Shown: positions 56,430-64,000 of the stretch, piece by piece
Position numbering within the stretch: the stretch's first letter is position 1
Layout of the letters: every line of letters starts with the position of its first letter
From: Neptunicoccus sediminis
GTDB taxonomy: Bacteria > Pseudomonadota > Alphaproteobacteria > Rhodobacterales > Rhodobacteraceae
Reading direction: 5' to 3'
Assembly: GCF_001719615.1 (NCBI RefSeq)
Contig: NZ_MDVX01000011.1
Coordinates: 229,102-293,101 of the forward strand
Length of the DNA: 64,000 nucleotides
Made by a program: the position numbers and the translations under genes
The notes under the pieces: generated by a model
Databases searched by the model: none
Told to the model about the DNA's origin: nothing
The model's input: only the letters and a program-made list of their open reading frames with translations

Positions 56430-57058
56430 GCCAGCAATCCCTTAACGATCGTATCGGCCATCGTGTCCACGATCCGTGCCTGATCCGCGCGGCTTTGTTC
56501 GGGGCGGATGCGGTACCAGTCCACCAGAGAGTTAAGCGCCCCCATAATGGCACGGCCCGAAATCGCCACATCCGGCACGCAGAGTGTGCCGTCCTCCTGA
56601 CCCTTTTGCAGAACCGCACGATAGAGGTTTTCATATTCGTTGCGCCGCGCGATCAATGCCCGCAGCACTTCGTGATCTTCTTTGGATGCCTGCCCGTGAA
56701 GATAGACGTTCACCCCCTGCCGGATACTGCGCTGAAAGGGCAGGGTGTCCATCATCACCCACCCGTGGGCCTTGGCCATTTCCAGCAGTTTCATATCGGC
56801 GGGCATGGGTTGGTCCACAATGGGCAGCACGGCGTCAAAACAGAATTGCATCGCCTGACGGTACACCGCAAAGAAGATTTCGTCCTTAGAGCGGAAGTGG
56901 TGGTACACCCGTCCCTTGGTCGCGCCAAGCTCTGCGGCCATATGGTCCATCGTGGCCTTTTCCAGCCCGTATTTCATAAAGCAGACCGCTGCGGCCTGAA
57001 TAATCTGGCGCCGGTTTTCCAGCTGACGTTTGGTTAATCTGGTGCTTTGTTCGTCCAT
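56426..57058 (-). CDS. TetR/AcrR-family transcriptional regulator
   Basis: Repressor of 210 residues. The helix-turn-helix is ENRRQIIQAAAVCFMKYGLEKATMDHMAAELGATKGRVYHHFRSKDEIFFAVY (14-66), followed by a helical ligand domain. Divergent from the DctPQM TRAP genes with a 16-bp palindrome in their promoter, so it is the probable regulator of that transporter. Confidence 0.9.
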   Translation of the reverse strand: MDEQSTRLTKRQLENRRQIIQAAAVCFMKYGLEKATMDHMAAELGATKGRVYHHFRSKDEIFFAVYRQAMQFCFDAVLPIVDQPMPADMKLLEMAKAHGWVMMDTLPFQRSIRQGVNVYLHGQASKEDHEVLRALIARRNEYENLYRAVLQKGQEDGTLCVPDVAISGRAIMGALNSLVDWYRIRPEQSRADQARIVDTMADTIVKGLLA

Positions 57059-57183
57059 GTAAATTCCGGCGTATGGGTCTTACCTAGGGGAAGGTGCAAG
57101 GTTTTTACCCCCAGAAACAGCCCCTATTTTCAACTGTGCAAGTCTGACGTTACGGAAGTCAAGCAAAGAGCGATGGAAGTGCC

Positions 57184-57215
57184 TTGACACTTGCGGGCGC
57201 AAGTTGGTGTATAAA
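57184..57215 (+). promoter_or_regulatory. Promoter with TetR-type operator upstream of the third TRAP operon
   Basis: TTGACA at 57184-57189 and TGTATA/TATAAA around 57208-57215 form a candidate promoter. Perfect palindrome ACTTGCG-GG-CGCAAGT (57189-57204) fills the spacer, where binding by the divergent TetR protein would block RNA polymerase. About 150 bp then separate it from the dctP start. Confidence 0.65.
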
Positions 57216-57361
57216 CATACTGACGGGAATGTTTTTGCGGCAGGTCCCTGACACGGGATTTGACGCATGCGCTTGGGGGGCTTTTTGATCCGTTTTGATG
57301 GGTCCGAGACCCCTGTGCACCGCAAGGATTTCTAACGAATTATCGCTCGGGAGGAGCAACT

Positions 57362-58522
57362 ATGACGCGCATTACGAATTTGAAAACCATCGCTGGCGCC
57401 GCACTCGGTACGGTTCTGACGGTGGCAACACCGCTGGCCGCGCAGGAGCGGTTGAACTTTGCCTATGGCTACCCCAACACCTCTGCCATCGGGATCGCTG
57501 TTGACGCATATGCAGACGCGGTTGCTGAAAAATCCGGCGGCAATGTCAAGCTGAAGGGCTTTCCCATGTCCCTGCTTAGCCTGCCTGAAACCAGCCCCGG
57601 TGTGCGGGACGGTCTGGCGGATGCCGGCTTTGTTCTGACGCCCTATTACGCCGCAGAATACAGCACCAACCTGTTCCTGCACGAAATGAACCTGCTGATC
57701 AATCTGGCAGAAAACCCCAACGGGAAAGAGCCTCTGGCCTTTACCGGCGCGATGCTGGAATACACGTTCAACGATTGTCCTGAATGTATGGCCGAGTTCA
57801 AGGCGCAAAATCAGGTTTACACCGCCGGTGGCGTGACGCCGCTTTACAACCTGCTTTGTAAGGATGTGAAAGTTACCTCTGTCGAAGACCTCAAAGGTAA
57901 ACGGCTCAGGGCCGGTGGTGCGGGTTTTGTGCGTTTTGCCGAAGAGTTCGGCGCACAGGGCGTTCGCCTGCCGGTGAACGAAGTTTATGAGGCGTTGGAT
58001 CAGGGGATCCTTGATTGCGCAATGCTCAGCGCGCCGGAACTGACCAACTACAACCTGCATGAGGTTGTCACTGACATTACGCTGGGTGTCCCCGGGGGTG
58101 CATTCGCCGGGGTCGCTTCGGCCAATATCAACGCGGACCGCTGGAAAGCCATGAGCACCGAAGACCGCAAGGCGCTGTTGTGGGGGGGTAGCCACATCAC
58201 AGCCGGCGTGACCTGGGGCTTTTACAGTGATGACGCAAACGCGATCCAGCATGCAAAAGACAACGGCATCAACATCTACCAGCCGGAAGCCGAACTGACC
58301 GAAGCAGTGCAAGCCTTTGTTAAAAAGGATCTGGCTACAGTGTCGGCCCTGTTCAAAGACTCCTACGGTGTGGCCCGCGCGGATGAAATTGCCGCTGCTT
58401 TCCCGCCGCTTCTGGAAAAATGGTATGGTCTGGTTGCCGATGTTGAGAACAAGGAACAGTTGCAGCAGCTTTATTGGGATCAGGTGATTTCCAAAATTGA
58501 TGCTGAAACCTACGGCCAGTAA
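57362..58522 (+). CDS. TRAP transporter solute-binding protein (DctP family)
   Basis: Periplasmic binding protein of 386 residues, longer than average. Signal peptide MTRITNLKTIAGAALGTVLTVATPLAA. The DctP core SVEDLKGKRLRAGGAGFVRFAEEFGAQGVRLPVNEVYEALDQGILDCAMLS contains the conserved Arg after GKRL. Two cysteines in NDCPECMAEF are unusual and might bridge. First gene of an operon with dctQ and dctM; no catabolic gene follows, so the ligand is unknown. RBS is GGGAGGAGCAACT before ATG. Confidence 0.92.
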   Translation: MTRITNLKTIAGAALGTVLTVATPLAAQERLNFAYGYPNTSAIGIAVDAYADAVAEKSGGNVKLKGFPMSLLSLPETSPGVRDGLADAGFVLTPYYAAEYSTNLFLHEMNLLINLAENPNGKEPLAFTGAMLEYTFNDCPECMAEFKAQNQVYTAGGVTPLYNLLCKDVKVTSVEDLKGKRLRAGGAGFVRFAEEFGAQGVRLPVNEVYEALDQGILDCAMLSAPELTNYNLHEVVTDITLGVPGGAFAGVASANINADRWKAMSTEDRKALLWGGSHITAGVTWGFYSDDANAIQHAKDNGINIYQPEAELTEAVQAFVKKDLATVSALFKDSYGVARADEIAAAFPPLLEKWYGLVADVENKEQLQQLYWDQVISKIDAETYGQ

Positions 58523-58530
58523 CTTTCCTG

Positions 58531-58560
58531 CGGGGCACTGAACTGTGGTGCCCCGTTTTC
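58531..58560 (+). terminator. Hairpin with T run between the third dctP and dctQ
   Basis: Stem CGGGGCAC / GTGCCCCG with a 9-nt loop, followed by TTTTCC, 8 bp after the dctP stop. A leaky terminator that would favour binding-protein expression. Confidence 0.75.
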
Positions 58561-58588
58561 CTACTTACTGTTCTTTAAGGGTCCCGTT

Positions 58589-59140
58589 ATGAAACCCATC
58601 GGCAAATTAATCTCTTGGGCCAATGTCTCGGCCTCCGGCATTGCCGGAATACTTGTAATCTTCATGGTGATCCATGTCTCGGCGGATGTGACAATGCGCT
58701 ATGTGTTCGAGCAGCCGATGGATTCCACGATCCTCTATGTCTCGGCCTTTTACATGGTGGCCATCGCCTTTCTGCCCCTTGGCAGCGTTGAGGAACACAA
58801 CGGCCATATCGCGGTGGAACTGCTGGTCGAGAATTTTCCCGACAAATTGCAATCTATCCTGTTATTGATCGCAACTGTGATCACCGCCTTTGTCACTGCA
58901 GCGGTAGCCGTGCGCACCGGACAGGAGGCTTGGGCGAAATATCTCACGGGTGCCTATTCAATTGAATCCGGCGGCAAGGTAATCACCTGGCCGACCTATC
59001 TTTCGCTGCCCGTCGGCTTTGGACTGATGGCTATTGTTTCTGCGTGGAAAGCGATTGCGATGATGACCGGCAAGGACAGCGGACTAAGCGGTTTCGTTGT
59101 GGAAGACCCCTATCTGACGGAAGAAAACAAGAATGTCTGA
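58589..59140 (+). CDS. dctQ: TRAP transporter small permease (DctQ)
   Basis: Inner-membrane protein of 183 residues with four hydrophobic segments and DVTMRYVFEQPMDSTILYVSAFYMVAIAFLPLGSVEEHNGHIAVELL, the DctQ pattern. It overlaps dctM by 8 bp. Confidence 0.9.
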   Translation: MKPIGKLISWANVSASGIAGILVIFMVIHVSADVTMRYVFEQPMDSTILYVSAFYMVAIAFLPLGSVEEHNGHIAVELLVENFPDKLQSILLLIATVITAFVTAAVAVRTGQEAWAKYLTGAYSIESGGKVITWPTYLSLPVGFGLMAIVSAWKAIAMMTGKDSGLSGFVVEDPYLTEENKNV

Positions 59141-60443
59141 CTTTGAAATTGCCGGGCTTTTCATCGGTGCGCTGTTCTTCCTGATTATGATGCGGATACC
59201 GATTGGGGTGTCCCTGATCGCAGTGTCTTTCTGTGGCTTGTGGTCGATGTTCAACTGGAACATCGCCTGGGGTTCGCTGGGGATTGTGCCCTATAACTTT
59301 GCCAATAGCTGGGTTCTCAGTTCTATCCCCGCTTTCCTGTTGATGGGGTTCATCTGTTATCACACGCGCCTGACCCAAGGGTTGTTCAACGCCGCGCAGA
59401 TCTGGCTTTCAGGTCTTCCAGGCGGTCTGGCCATCGCCTCGGTCTTTGGCTGTGCAGGCTTTGCCGCTGTGACCGGATCATCCGTCGCCTGTTCTGCAGC
59501 GATGGGTAAAATCGCAGTGCCTGAAATGATGCGCAACCGCTATAGCGCAGAGCTTGCAACGGGGACTGTGGCGGCTGCGGGCACCATCGGGGCGCTGATC
59601 CCGCCGTCAATCCTGATGATCCTTTATGGCATCATCTCGCGCCAGTCTGTCAGCCAGTTGTTTCTGGGCGGTCTGGTTGTGGGGGGCATCACGCTGGTCG
59701 CCTATGTGCTGCTGATCCTGATCCGCGTCAAACTGAACCCGAGCCTTGCCCCCGCTGTTCACGGCAACAAAGCAACCCGTGCGGAAAAGATCAAAGCCCT
59801 TGGCCAGACTTGGCCGGTGCTGTTGATCGTGATCGGGGTTTTCGCAGGTCTGTTTGGCGGCGCCTTTACCCCGACCGAAGCGGGTGCCATTGGTGCGCTG
59901 TTGTCTATGGTGGTTGCAGCACTTTACCGGACCCTGACGTTCAAAGCCCTGCGCATGGCGCTGGTTGAGACCATCACCACAACCGCAGCGCTGCTGATCA
60001 TCGCAGTCGGGGCAAGCCTGCTGACACGGTTCCTTGCCCTGTCGGGCATCGGGGATGCGCTGTCGTCGTCGGTACTGTCCTTTGGCGTGTCGCCGGTGTT
60101 CATCATGTTCGGGATCGTGATTGTCTATCTGATCCTCGGGATGATGCTGGAACCAGTAGGCGCGATGCTGTTGACCCTGCCGATCATGCTGCCGCTGGTA
60201 GAAGAGACCGGATTTAGCCTGTTGTGGTTCGGTGTCGTGCTGGTGAAACTGCTGGAGATCGGCATGATCACCCCGCCGATGGGGATGAATGTGTTTGTGA
60301 TCAAGGGTGTGGTGGGCAAGGTTGCCTCGCTCACCACAATTTTCCGCGGTGTGTTCTGGTTCGTTGTTGTGGACCTGCTGATCGTGGCCCTGCTGATCGC
60401 CGTGCCTGATGTTGTGCTGTTCCTGCCAAAATGGGCAGGGTAA
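59133..60443 (+). CDS. dctM: TRAP transporter large permease (DctM)
   Basis: Large TRAP subunit of 436 residues with 12 or so hydrophobic helices. It shows GCAGFAAVTGSSVACSAAMGKIAVPEMMRNRYSAELATGTVAAAGTIGALIPPSILMILYGIISRQS and MLLTLPIMLPLVEETGFSLLWFGVVLVKLLEIGMITPPMGMNVFVIK. Followed by a clear terminator. Confidence 0.93.
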   Translation: MSDFEIAGLFIGALFFLIMMRIPIGVSLIAVSFCGLWSMFNWNIAWGSLGIVPYNFANSWVLSSIPAFLLMGFICYHTRLTQGLFNAAQIWLSGLPGGLAIASVFGCAGFAAVTGSSVACSAAMGKIAVPEMMRNRYSAELATGTVAAAGTIGALIPPSILMILYGIISRQSVSQLFLGGLVVGGITLVAYVLLILIRVKLNPSLAPAVHGNKATRAEKIKALGQTWPVLLIVIGVFAGLFGGAFTPTEAGAIGALLSMVVAALYRTLTFKALRMALVETITTTAALLIIAVGASLLTRFLALSGIGDALSSSVLSFGVSPVFIMFGIVIVYLILGMMLEPVGAMLLTLPIMLPLVEETGFSLLWFGVVLVKLLEIGMITPPMGMNVFVIKGVVGKVASLTTIFRGVFWFVVVDLLIVALLIAVPDVVLFLPKWAG

Positions 60444-60488
60444 CACCCGCCGTCCTGCCGCCCTGTGCGCGCTAAACCTTTGAAGCAG

Positions 60489-60514
60489 ACCCGCCCCGAA
60501 ACGGGCGGGTTTGT
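60489..60514 (+). terminator. Terminator after the third TRAP operon
   Basis: Stem ACCCGCCC / GGGCGGGT with loop CGAAAC, followed by TTTGTT, about 45 bp after the dctM stop. Confidence 0.8.
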
Positions 60515-60671
60515 TGCGTCTGACGGTCCGGTTTCCGGCCTAAAGCACTTTGCACAGCACGGGCCGTCACGCGCCATAGCGCACCCCGCGATACACGACC
60601 CTGTGAAACTTTCAGTGATTTCGCGCCACGCGGATTGACCTTCACGCCGATATACCGCAAACGTATCCCCG
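60515..60671. other. Gap between terminator and riboswitch
   Basis: No gene is visible. It must carry the promoter of the cobalamin-transport operon, but no convincing -35/-10 pair with normal spacing was found (TTGACC at 60635 lacks a partner). Confidence 0.5.
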
Positions 60672-60862
60672 ATGGTTCCAAGGCATCGAATATGTGTCTT
60701 GGATGAAAAGGGAATACGGTGAGGAATAGCTGAACAGCGCCAAATCCGTAACTGCCCCCGCAACTGTAAGCGGTGAGTGCCCCCGAAAATACCACTGGGC
60801 CAATAATCGGCTTGGGAAGGTCGGGGAAAACGCTAATCCGCAAGTCAGGAGACCTGCCATCA
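60672..60862 (+). ncRNA. Cobalamin riboswitch (B12 element)
   Basis: The conserved elements occur in order: TCCAAG/CTTGGA stem (60677-60703), AAAAGGGAATACGGTG, GCCCCCGCAACTGTAAGCGGTGAG, CCACTGGGCC with GGGAAGG, and the B12 box AGTCAGGAGACCTGCC (60843-60858). Adenosylcobalamin binding would lower expression of the downstream importer. A following ACGGTGC/GCGCCGT hairpin (60862-60879) may be the expression platform. Confidence 0.93.
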
Positions 60863-60999
60863 ACGGTGCTTTGGCGCCGTCAGTGTAATTCTATTCAGAC
60901 GGGGTGTCTGACTGGTAGACCATGATGAAGCCTTGGGTCTTTTCCCGCTTTCAACTGCATGTCTGTCCAGCATCCCCCCGTATGTTCGCGGAGGGCGGT

Positions 61000-61029
61000 A
61001 TGGAACATAAATGTCGTGGCCTGTTATGA
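61000..61029 (+). CDS. Short leader ORF (9 codons) coupled to btuD
   Basis: ATG 61000 has an excellent GGAGGG site 4 bp upstream and encodes MEHKCRGLL. Its stop overlaps the ATG of btuD at 61026 (ATGA). btuD itself has no ribosome site at either 61011 or 61026, so translation of this leader may deliver ribosomes. The translated peptide has no known function. Inference from sequence layout. Confidence 0.5.
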   Translation: MEHKCRGLL

Positions 61030-61808
61030 AGGCGGCTGAAATCGAAGTGATTGGCGCAAGCTGGGCACCATGCAAATCAACCCGCCCTGTCCTGCATCCG
61101 ACGAGTTTTCGTGTCGGGGCCGGTCGGGTCTTGGGCGTTGTCGGCCCGAACGGAGCAGGCAAATCCACACTGCTGCGGTTGCTTTACAGGTTTCAAAAAC
61201 CCCACAGCGGACAGATCAGGGTGGACGGACAGGACATCTGGGCGATGAGCGCACGTTCCGCTGCAAAACGCATCGCAGCGGTATTGCAGGAACAAGCCTC
61301 GACCTTCGGCCTATCCGTGCGCGAGATCGTGCGCCTTGGCAGAACGCCCCACCGGCGGGCGCTGACAGGTGCGACAGGCAGTGACGAAAGGATTGTCAGC
61401 CAGATCCTCGAGTCTCTTGGTCTGCAAGATTTCGCAGACCGTGATTTCGGCACGCTTTCAGGCGGAGAGCGGCAGCGCGTCATGGTGGCACGGGCTTTGG
61501 CGCAGGAACCGCAGGTCCTTATCCTTGACGAGCCGACCAACCATCTTGATGTGCGCCACCAGCTTGAAGTTGTTTCCCTCATCCGTGGTCTTGGCCTAAC
61601 TATTGTGGTGTCGCTGCATGACCTGAACATGGCAAACGGTCTGTGCGACGATGTGCTGGTTCTCAAGAACGGGTATTCGCAGGGGTTCGGGCCGCCGCGT
61701 ACACTGCTGACCGACAGGCTGGTCTCTGACACTTTTCGGGTCGAGGCCCGACGCGAAAAGCTCGCGCCAAGCGGTACACCCCATTTCTCTTTCAGCCTTC
61801 CAATTTGA
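61026..61808 (+). CDS. btuD: Cobalamin/corrinoid ABC transporter ATP-binding protein (BtuD/FecE type)
   Basis: ATPase of 260 residues of the iron-siderophore/B12 uptake class. It has Walker [19 protein letters not shown]-loop AVLQEQASTFGLSVREIVRLGRTPHR, signature LSGGERQRVMVARAL, Walker B VLILDEPTNHLD and H-loop SLHDLNMANGLCDD. ATG 61026 is chosen because it overlaps the leader stop; ATG 61011 is an in-frame alternative. Operon btuD-btuF-btuC behind a cobalamin riboswitch. Confidence 0.88.
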   Translation: MKAAEIEVIGASWAPCKSTRPVLHPTSFRVGAGRVLGVVGPNGAGKSTLLRLLYRFQKPHSGQIRVDGQDIWAMSARSAAKRIAAVLQEQASTFGLSVREIVRLGRTPHRRALTGATGSDERIVSQILESLGLQDFADRDFGTLSGGERQRVMVARALAQEPQVLILDEPTNHLDVRHQLEVVSLIRGLGLTIVVSLHDLNMANGLCDDVLVLKNGYSQGFGPPRTLLTDRLVSDTFRVEARREKLAPSGTPHFSFSLPI

Positions 61809-61822
61809 TGCGGAGCCTACCC

Positions 61823-62758
61823 ATGAAATTTACTTTTATCGCGCCAGTTGTCATGTGCATTGCCGGGGGCGCTTTGGCGCAGACCACGGTTCAAAGCTGC
61901 GATCGTCAGGTCACGTTTGATGCGCCCCCGAAAGCGGCGATTTCAAATGATGTGAACCTCACCGAGATGATGCTGGTGCTGGGTCTGGCGGAATCGATGG
62001 TCGGCTATACCGGCATTTCCGGTTGGCGCACGCTAGACGAGAATATGACGGCCGGGATTGAGGCATTGCCGGAACTGTCCGCGAAATACCCCTCCAAGGA
62101 AGTCCTGATCGGTGCCGATGCGGATTTTTATTTCGCGGGCTGGAACTATGGTATGAAAGTCGGCGGTGAGGTGACGCCCGAAACTTTGGCACCCTATGGC
62201 ATCAACGTTTACGAGCTTACCGAGAGCTGCATCCATATGGGCAGCAAAGACGCCGCCTCGCTAGAGGATATGTATACCGACCTGCGCAATCTTGGCGCGA
62301 TCTTTGGCGTGTCGGATCGGGCCGAAGCGCTGGTCACGGGATACCAGCAAGAGCTTGCAAGCTTTTTGGCCGGATTGCCCGAACTGGAAGCCGCCCCGCG
62401 TGTGTTTGTCTATGACAGCGGCAAGGATGTGCCGTTTACGGCGGGCCGCTATGCCATGCCGAACGCGCTGATAGAGGCGGCAGGGGGCACCAACATCATG
62501 AATGACTTTGAAAAAAGCTGGGCCACTGTCGGATGGGAGGCCGTGGTAGAGCGTAATCCCGAAGTCATAGTGATCGTGAACTATGGAGAGGTGACGGCGG
62601 ATCAGAAAATTGCCTTTCTGAAAGGCAATCCGGCCTTTGCGGATATTGATGCGGTGCGCAACGACCGCTTTGTTGTGCTTGAGTATGTCGAGGCGACACC
62701 CGGACCGCGCAACATCAAAGCGGTCAAATCCCTCGCCGCTGCATTGCGGGCAGAGTAA
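61823..62758 (+). CDS. btuF: Cobalamin/corrinoid ABC transporter substrate-binding protein (BtuF type)
   Basis: Periplasmic COG0614-type binding protein of 311 residues with signal peptide MKFTFIAPVVMCIAGGALAQ. The two lobes and linker helix include EMMLVLGLAESMVGYTGISGWR and SWATVGWEAVVERNPEVIVIVNYG. ATG 61823 has GGAG 8 bp upstream; the earlier in-frame TTG at 61805 overlaps btuD and lacks a site. B12 specificity is inferred from the riboswitch. Confidence 0.87.
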   Translation: MKFTFIAPVVMCIAGGALAQTTVQSCDRQVTFDAPPKAAISNDVNLTEMMLVLGLAESMVGYTGISGWRTLDENMTAGIEALPELSAKYPSKEVLIGADADFYFAGWNYGMKVGGEVTPETLAPYGINVYELTESCIHMGSKDAASLEDMYTDLRNLGAIFGVSDRAEALVTGYQQELASFLAGLPELEAAPRVFVYDSGKDVPFTAGRYAMPNALIEAAGGTNIMNDFEKSWATVGWEAVVERNPEVIVIVNYGEVTADQKIAFLKGNPAFADIDAVRNDRFVVLEYVEATPGPRNIKAVKSLAAALRAE

Positions 62759-62764
62759 CGGCCC

Positions 62765-63820
62765 ATGACGGTTTCGCGCAAAACGGCCCCCGCGCGGGCA
62801 CGGAGCACGCGGGGTTTCTGGATCACGAGCCTTTGCGGTTTCGCGATCCTTTTCGCGTCTGTGTCCATCGCTGTCAGCGTCGGGGCTGTGTCCGTTCCGT
62901 TTGAAACCGTTTGGGGTATTCTGATCAACAAGATTGCCCCTGATACGATCCCCGTAGACTGGTCCAAAGGGCGTGAAGCCATTGTCTGGGACATCCGGCT
63001 GCCCCGCGCAATTCTGGCCTGTCTGGTTGGGGCAGGGCTTGGGATGGTTGGGGCGAGCCTTCAGGCGGTCACGCGCAATCCGCTGGCCGACCCGCATCTG
63101 CTGGGCATTTCGGCGGGCGGGGCCTGCGGTGCGATACTCGCGCTGCTGCACACGGGGTTGTTTCTGGGGCTTTTGACCGTACCACTACTGGCCTTTCTCG
63201 GATCGCTCGGGGCGACACTGCTGGTGCTTGCGGTGTCCCAATTCGCCTCTGCCACCAGCGCGGACCGGCTGGTGCTTGCAGGTGTGGCGGTGTCTTTCGT
63301 GGTGATGTCAGGGGCCAACGTCCTGATCTATCTGGGCGACCCGCGCGCAACGCATACGGTTGTGTTCTGGATGCTGGGCGGGCTTGGGCTGGCGCGGTGG
63401 GACCAGCTTATCTATCCCTTCGGAGTTCTGTTGGTGGCAGGCAGCTTTCTACAACTGAAATCCGCCACCCTGAACGCCATGACTGTGGGGGATGAAACGG
63501 CAACCACCCTTGGCATTCCGGTCGCCCGTTTCAGGCTCGGAATTTTTGTGATCGGCGCGTTGATTACCGGCGTGATGGTCGCTTTTTCCGGTATCATCGG
63601 GTTTGTCGGTCTGATGATCCCCCATATCGTGCGGCTGATGGTCGGCGGAGACTACCGCCGCCTGCTGCCGCTCTCAGCCCTGTGCGGCGCGGTGTTTCTT
63701 GTTTGGGCGGATATTGTCGCGCGGACAGTTATGGCACCGGATGATATGCCCATCGGGATCGTTACAGGCCTAATCGGTGGCGTGTTTTTTGTATGGCTGT
63801 TGCGCCAGCGGATGACGTGA
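62765..63820 (+). CDS. btuC: Cobalamin/corrinoid ABC transporter permease (BtuC/FecCD type)
   Basis: FecCD permease of 351 residues with about ten helices. It shows RLPRAILACLVGAGLGMVGASLQAVTRNPLADPHLLGISAGGACGA and SGIIGFVGLMIPHIVRLMVGGDYRRLLPLSALCGAVFLVWADIVARTV, the coupling and signature motifs of the family. It begins 6 bp after btuF. Last gene of the operon. Confidence 0.92.
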   Translation: MTVSRKTAPARARSTRGFWITSLCGFAILFASVSIAVSVGAVSVPFETVWGILINKIAPDTIPVDWSKGREAIVWDIRLPRAILACLVGAGLGMVGASLQAVTRNPLADPHLLGISAGGACGAILALLHTGLFLGLLTVPLLAFLGSLGATLLVLAVSQFASATSADRLVLAGVAVSFVVMSGANVLIYLGDPRATHTVVFWMLGGLGLARWDQLIYPFGVLLVAGSFLQLKSATLNAMTVGDETATTLGIPVARFRLGIFVIGALITGVMVAFSGIIGFVGLMIPHIVRLMVGGDYRRLLPLSALCGAVFLVWADIVARTVMAPDDMPIGIVTGLIGGVFFVWLLRQRMT

Positions 63821-63919
63821 ACCGGATCGTGGTCCGATACGCCGGTTTGGTCCGCCACGGGTGATAGCGCTTTGGCTTTTTGTGAGCTCACGGTGAAGTG
63901 CAGTTCCTAATATCTCGTT
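63821..63919. other. IS-flanking gap
   Basis: Sequence between btuC and the transposase 3' end. It contains palindrome GTGAGCTCAC (63882-63891) and ends in the transposase stop. The IS terminal inverted repeat probably lies here, but its limits cannot be set without the other end. Confidence 0.4.
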
Positions 63920-64000
63920 TTATTCCAGACGGTTCTGGATTTCCATCAGCTTGGTCTCAAAGACTTCCGCCGGTGTCCGGTAATCCAAGCATTTGCGCGG
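63920..64000 (-). mobile_element. IS30-family transposase, C-terminal fragment (continues beyond window)
   Basis: The last 26 codons read PRKCLDYRTPAEVFETKLME and then a short tail before TAA at 63920-63922. PRKxLxYRTPxEVF is the characteristic C-terminal end of IS30-family DDE transposases. Transcribed leftwards, with the 5' part outside the window. It marks the cobalamin operon's downstream boundary as an insertion site. Confidence 0.85.

Overview
The window reads as an accessory, transport-rich stretch of an alphaproteobacterial genome, most likely a marine Roseobacter-group (Rhodobacterales) bacterium. This rests on the GC-rich coding style, a DMSP lyase of the DddP type in which every published metal and active-site residue position matches, four TRAP transporters (two of them TAXI type), a SmoEFGK-type polyol transporter with mannitol dehydrogenase and fructokinase, a SitABCD manganese importer and a cobalamin riboswitch. 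No ribosomal, tRNA or replication genes were seen. Almost every block is a transport operon with its own regulator.

Layout. 1-3.1 kb: class IV aminotransferase (cut by the left edge), GntR regulator and kynureninase. 3.2-12.7 kb: leftward operon dppA-dppB-dppC-dppD-dppF-gamma-glutamyltransferase-M20 peptidase with a divergent IclR regulator, a peptide or gamma-glutamyl-peptide uptake and hydrolysis unit. 12.8-13.9 kb: orphan sulfotransferase-like gene. 13.9-21.7 kb: leftward polyol regulon lacI / smoE-smoF-smoG-smoK-mtlK-frk, with two matching LacI-type palindromes. 21.8-28.7 kb: IclR and M20D amidohydrolase (leftward), divergent from a TAXI-TRAP permease, its binding protein and a sulfatase/phosphonate-monoester-hydrolase-like enzyme. 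28.7-36.3 kb: IclR, divergent from a self-sufficient P450 (CYP116B type), a three-gene TRAP transporter and dddP. 36.3-41.3 kb: TetR regulator and an RND efflux pair.

41.3-43.8 kb: small membrane or stress genes (DUF4112, YqaE/Pmp3, MscS, DUF998). 44-52.6 kb: amidase, then marR-TAXI-TRAP-amidase-amidohydrolase behind two tandem palindromes. 52.7-56.4 kb: sitABCD behind two Fur-superfamily-like boxes. 56.4-60.4 kb: TetR divergent from a third DctPQM TRAP. 60.5-63.8 kb: cobalamin riboswitch, a nine-codon leader and a btuD-btuF-btuC type importer. The right edge carries the 3' end of an IS30-family transposase.

The most notable unit is IclR / P450-reductase fusion / TRAP / DddP. It puts a DMSP-cleaving enzyme beside a dedicated importer and a self-sufficient monooxygenase, a combination I do not know as a described pathway. 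A recurring architectural feature is a stable hairpin just after the solute-binding-protein gene in six of the transport operons, with a weaker one after sitA. That fits higher expression of binding proteins than of their permeases.
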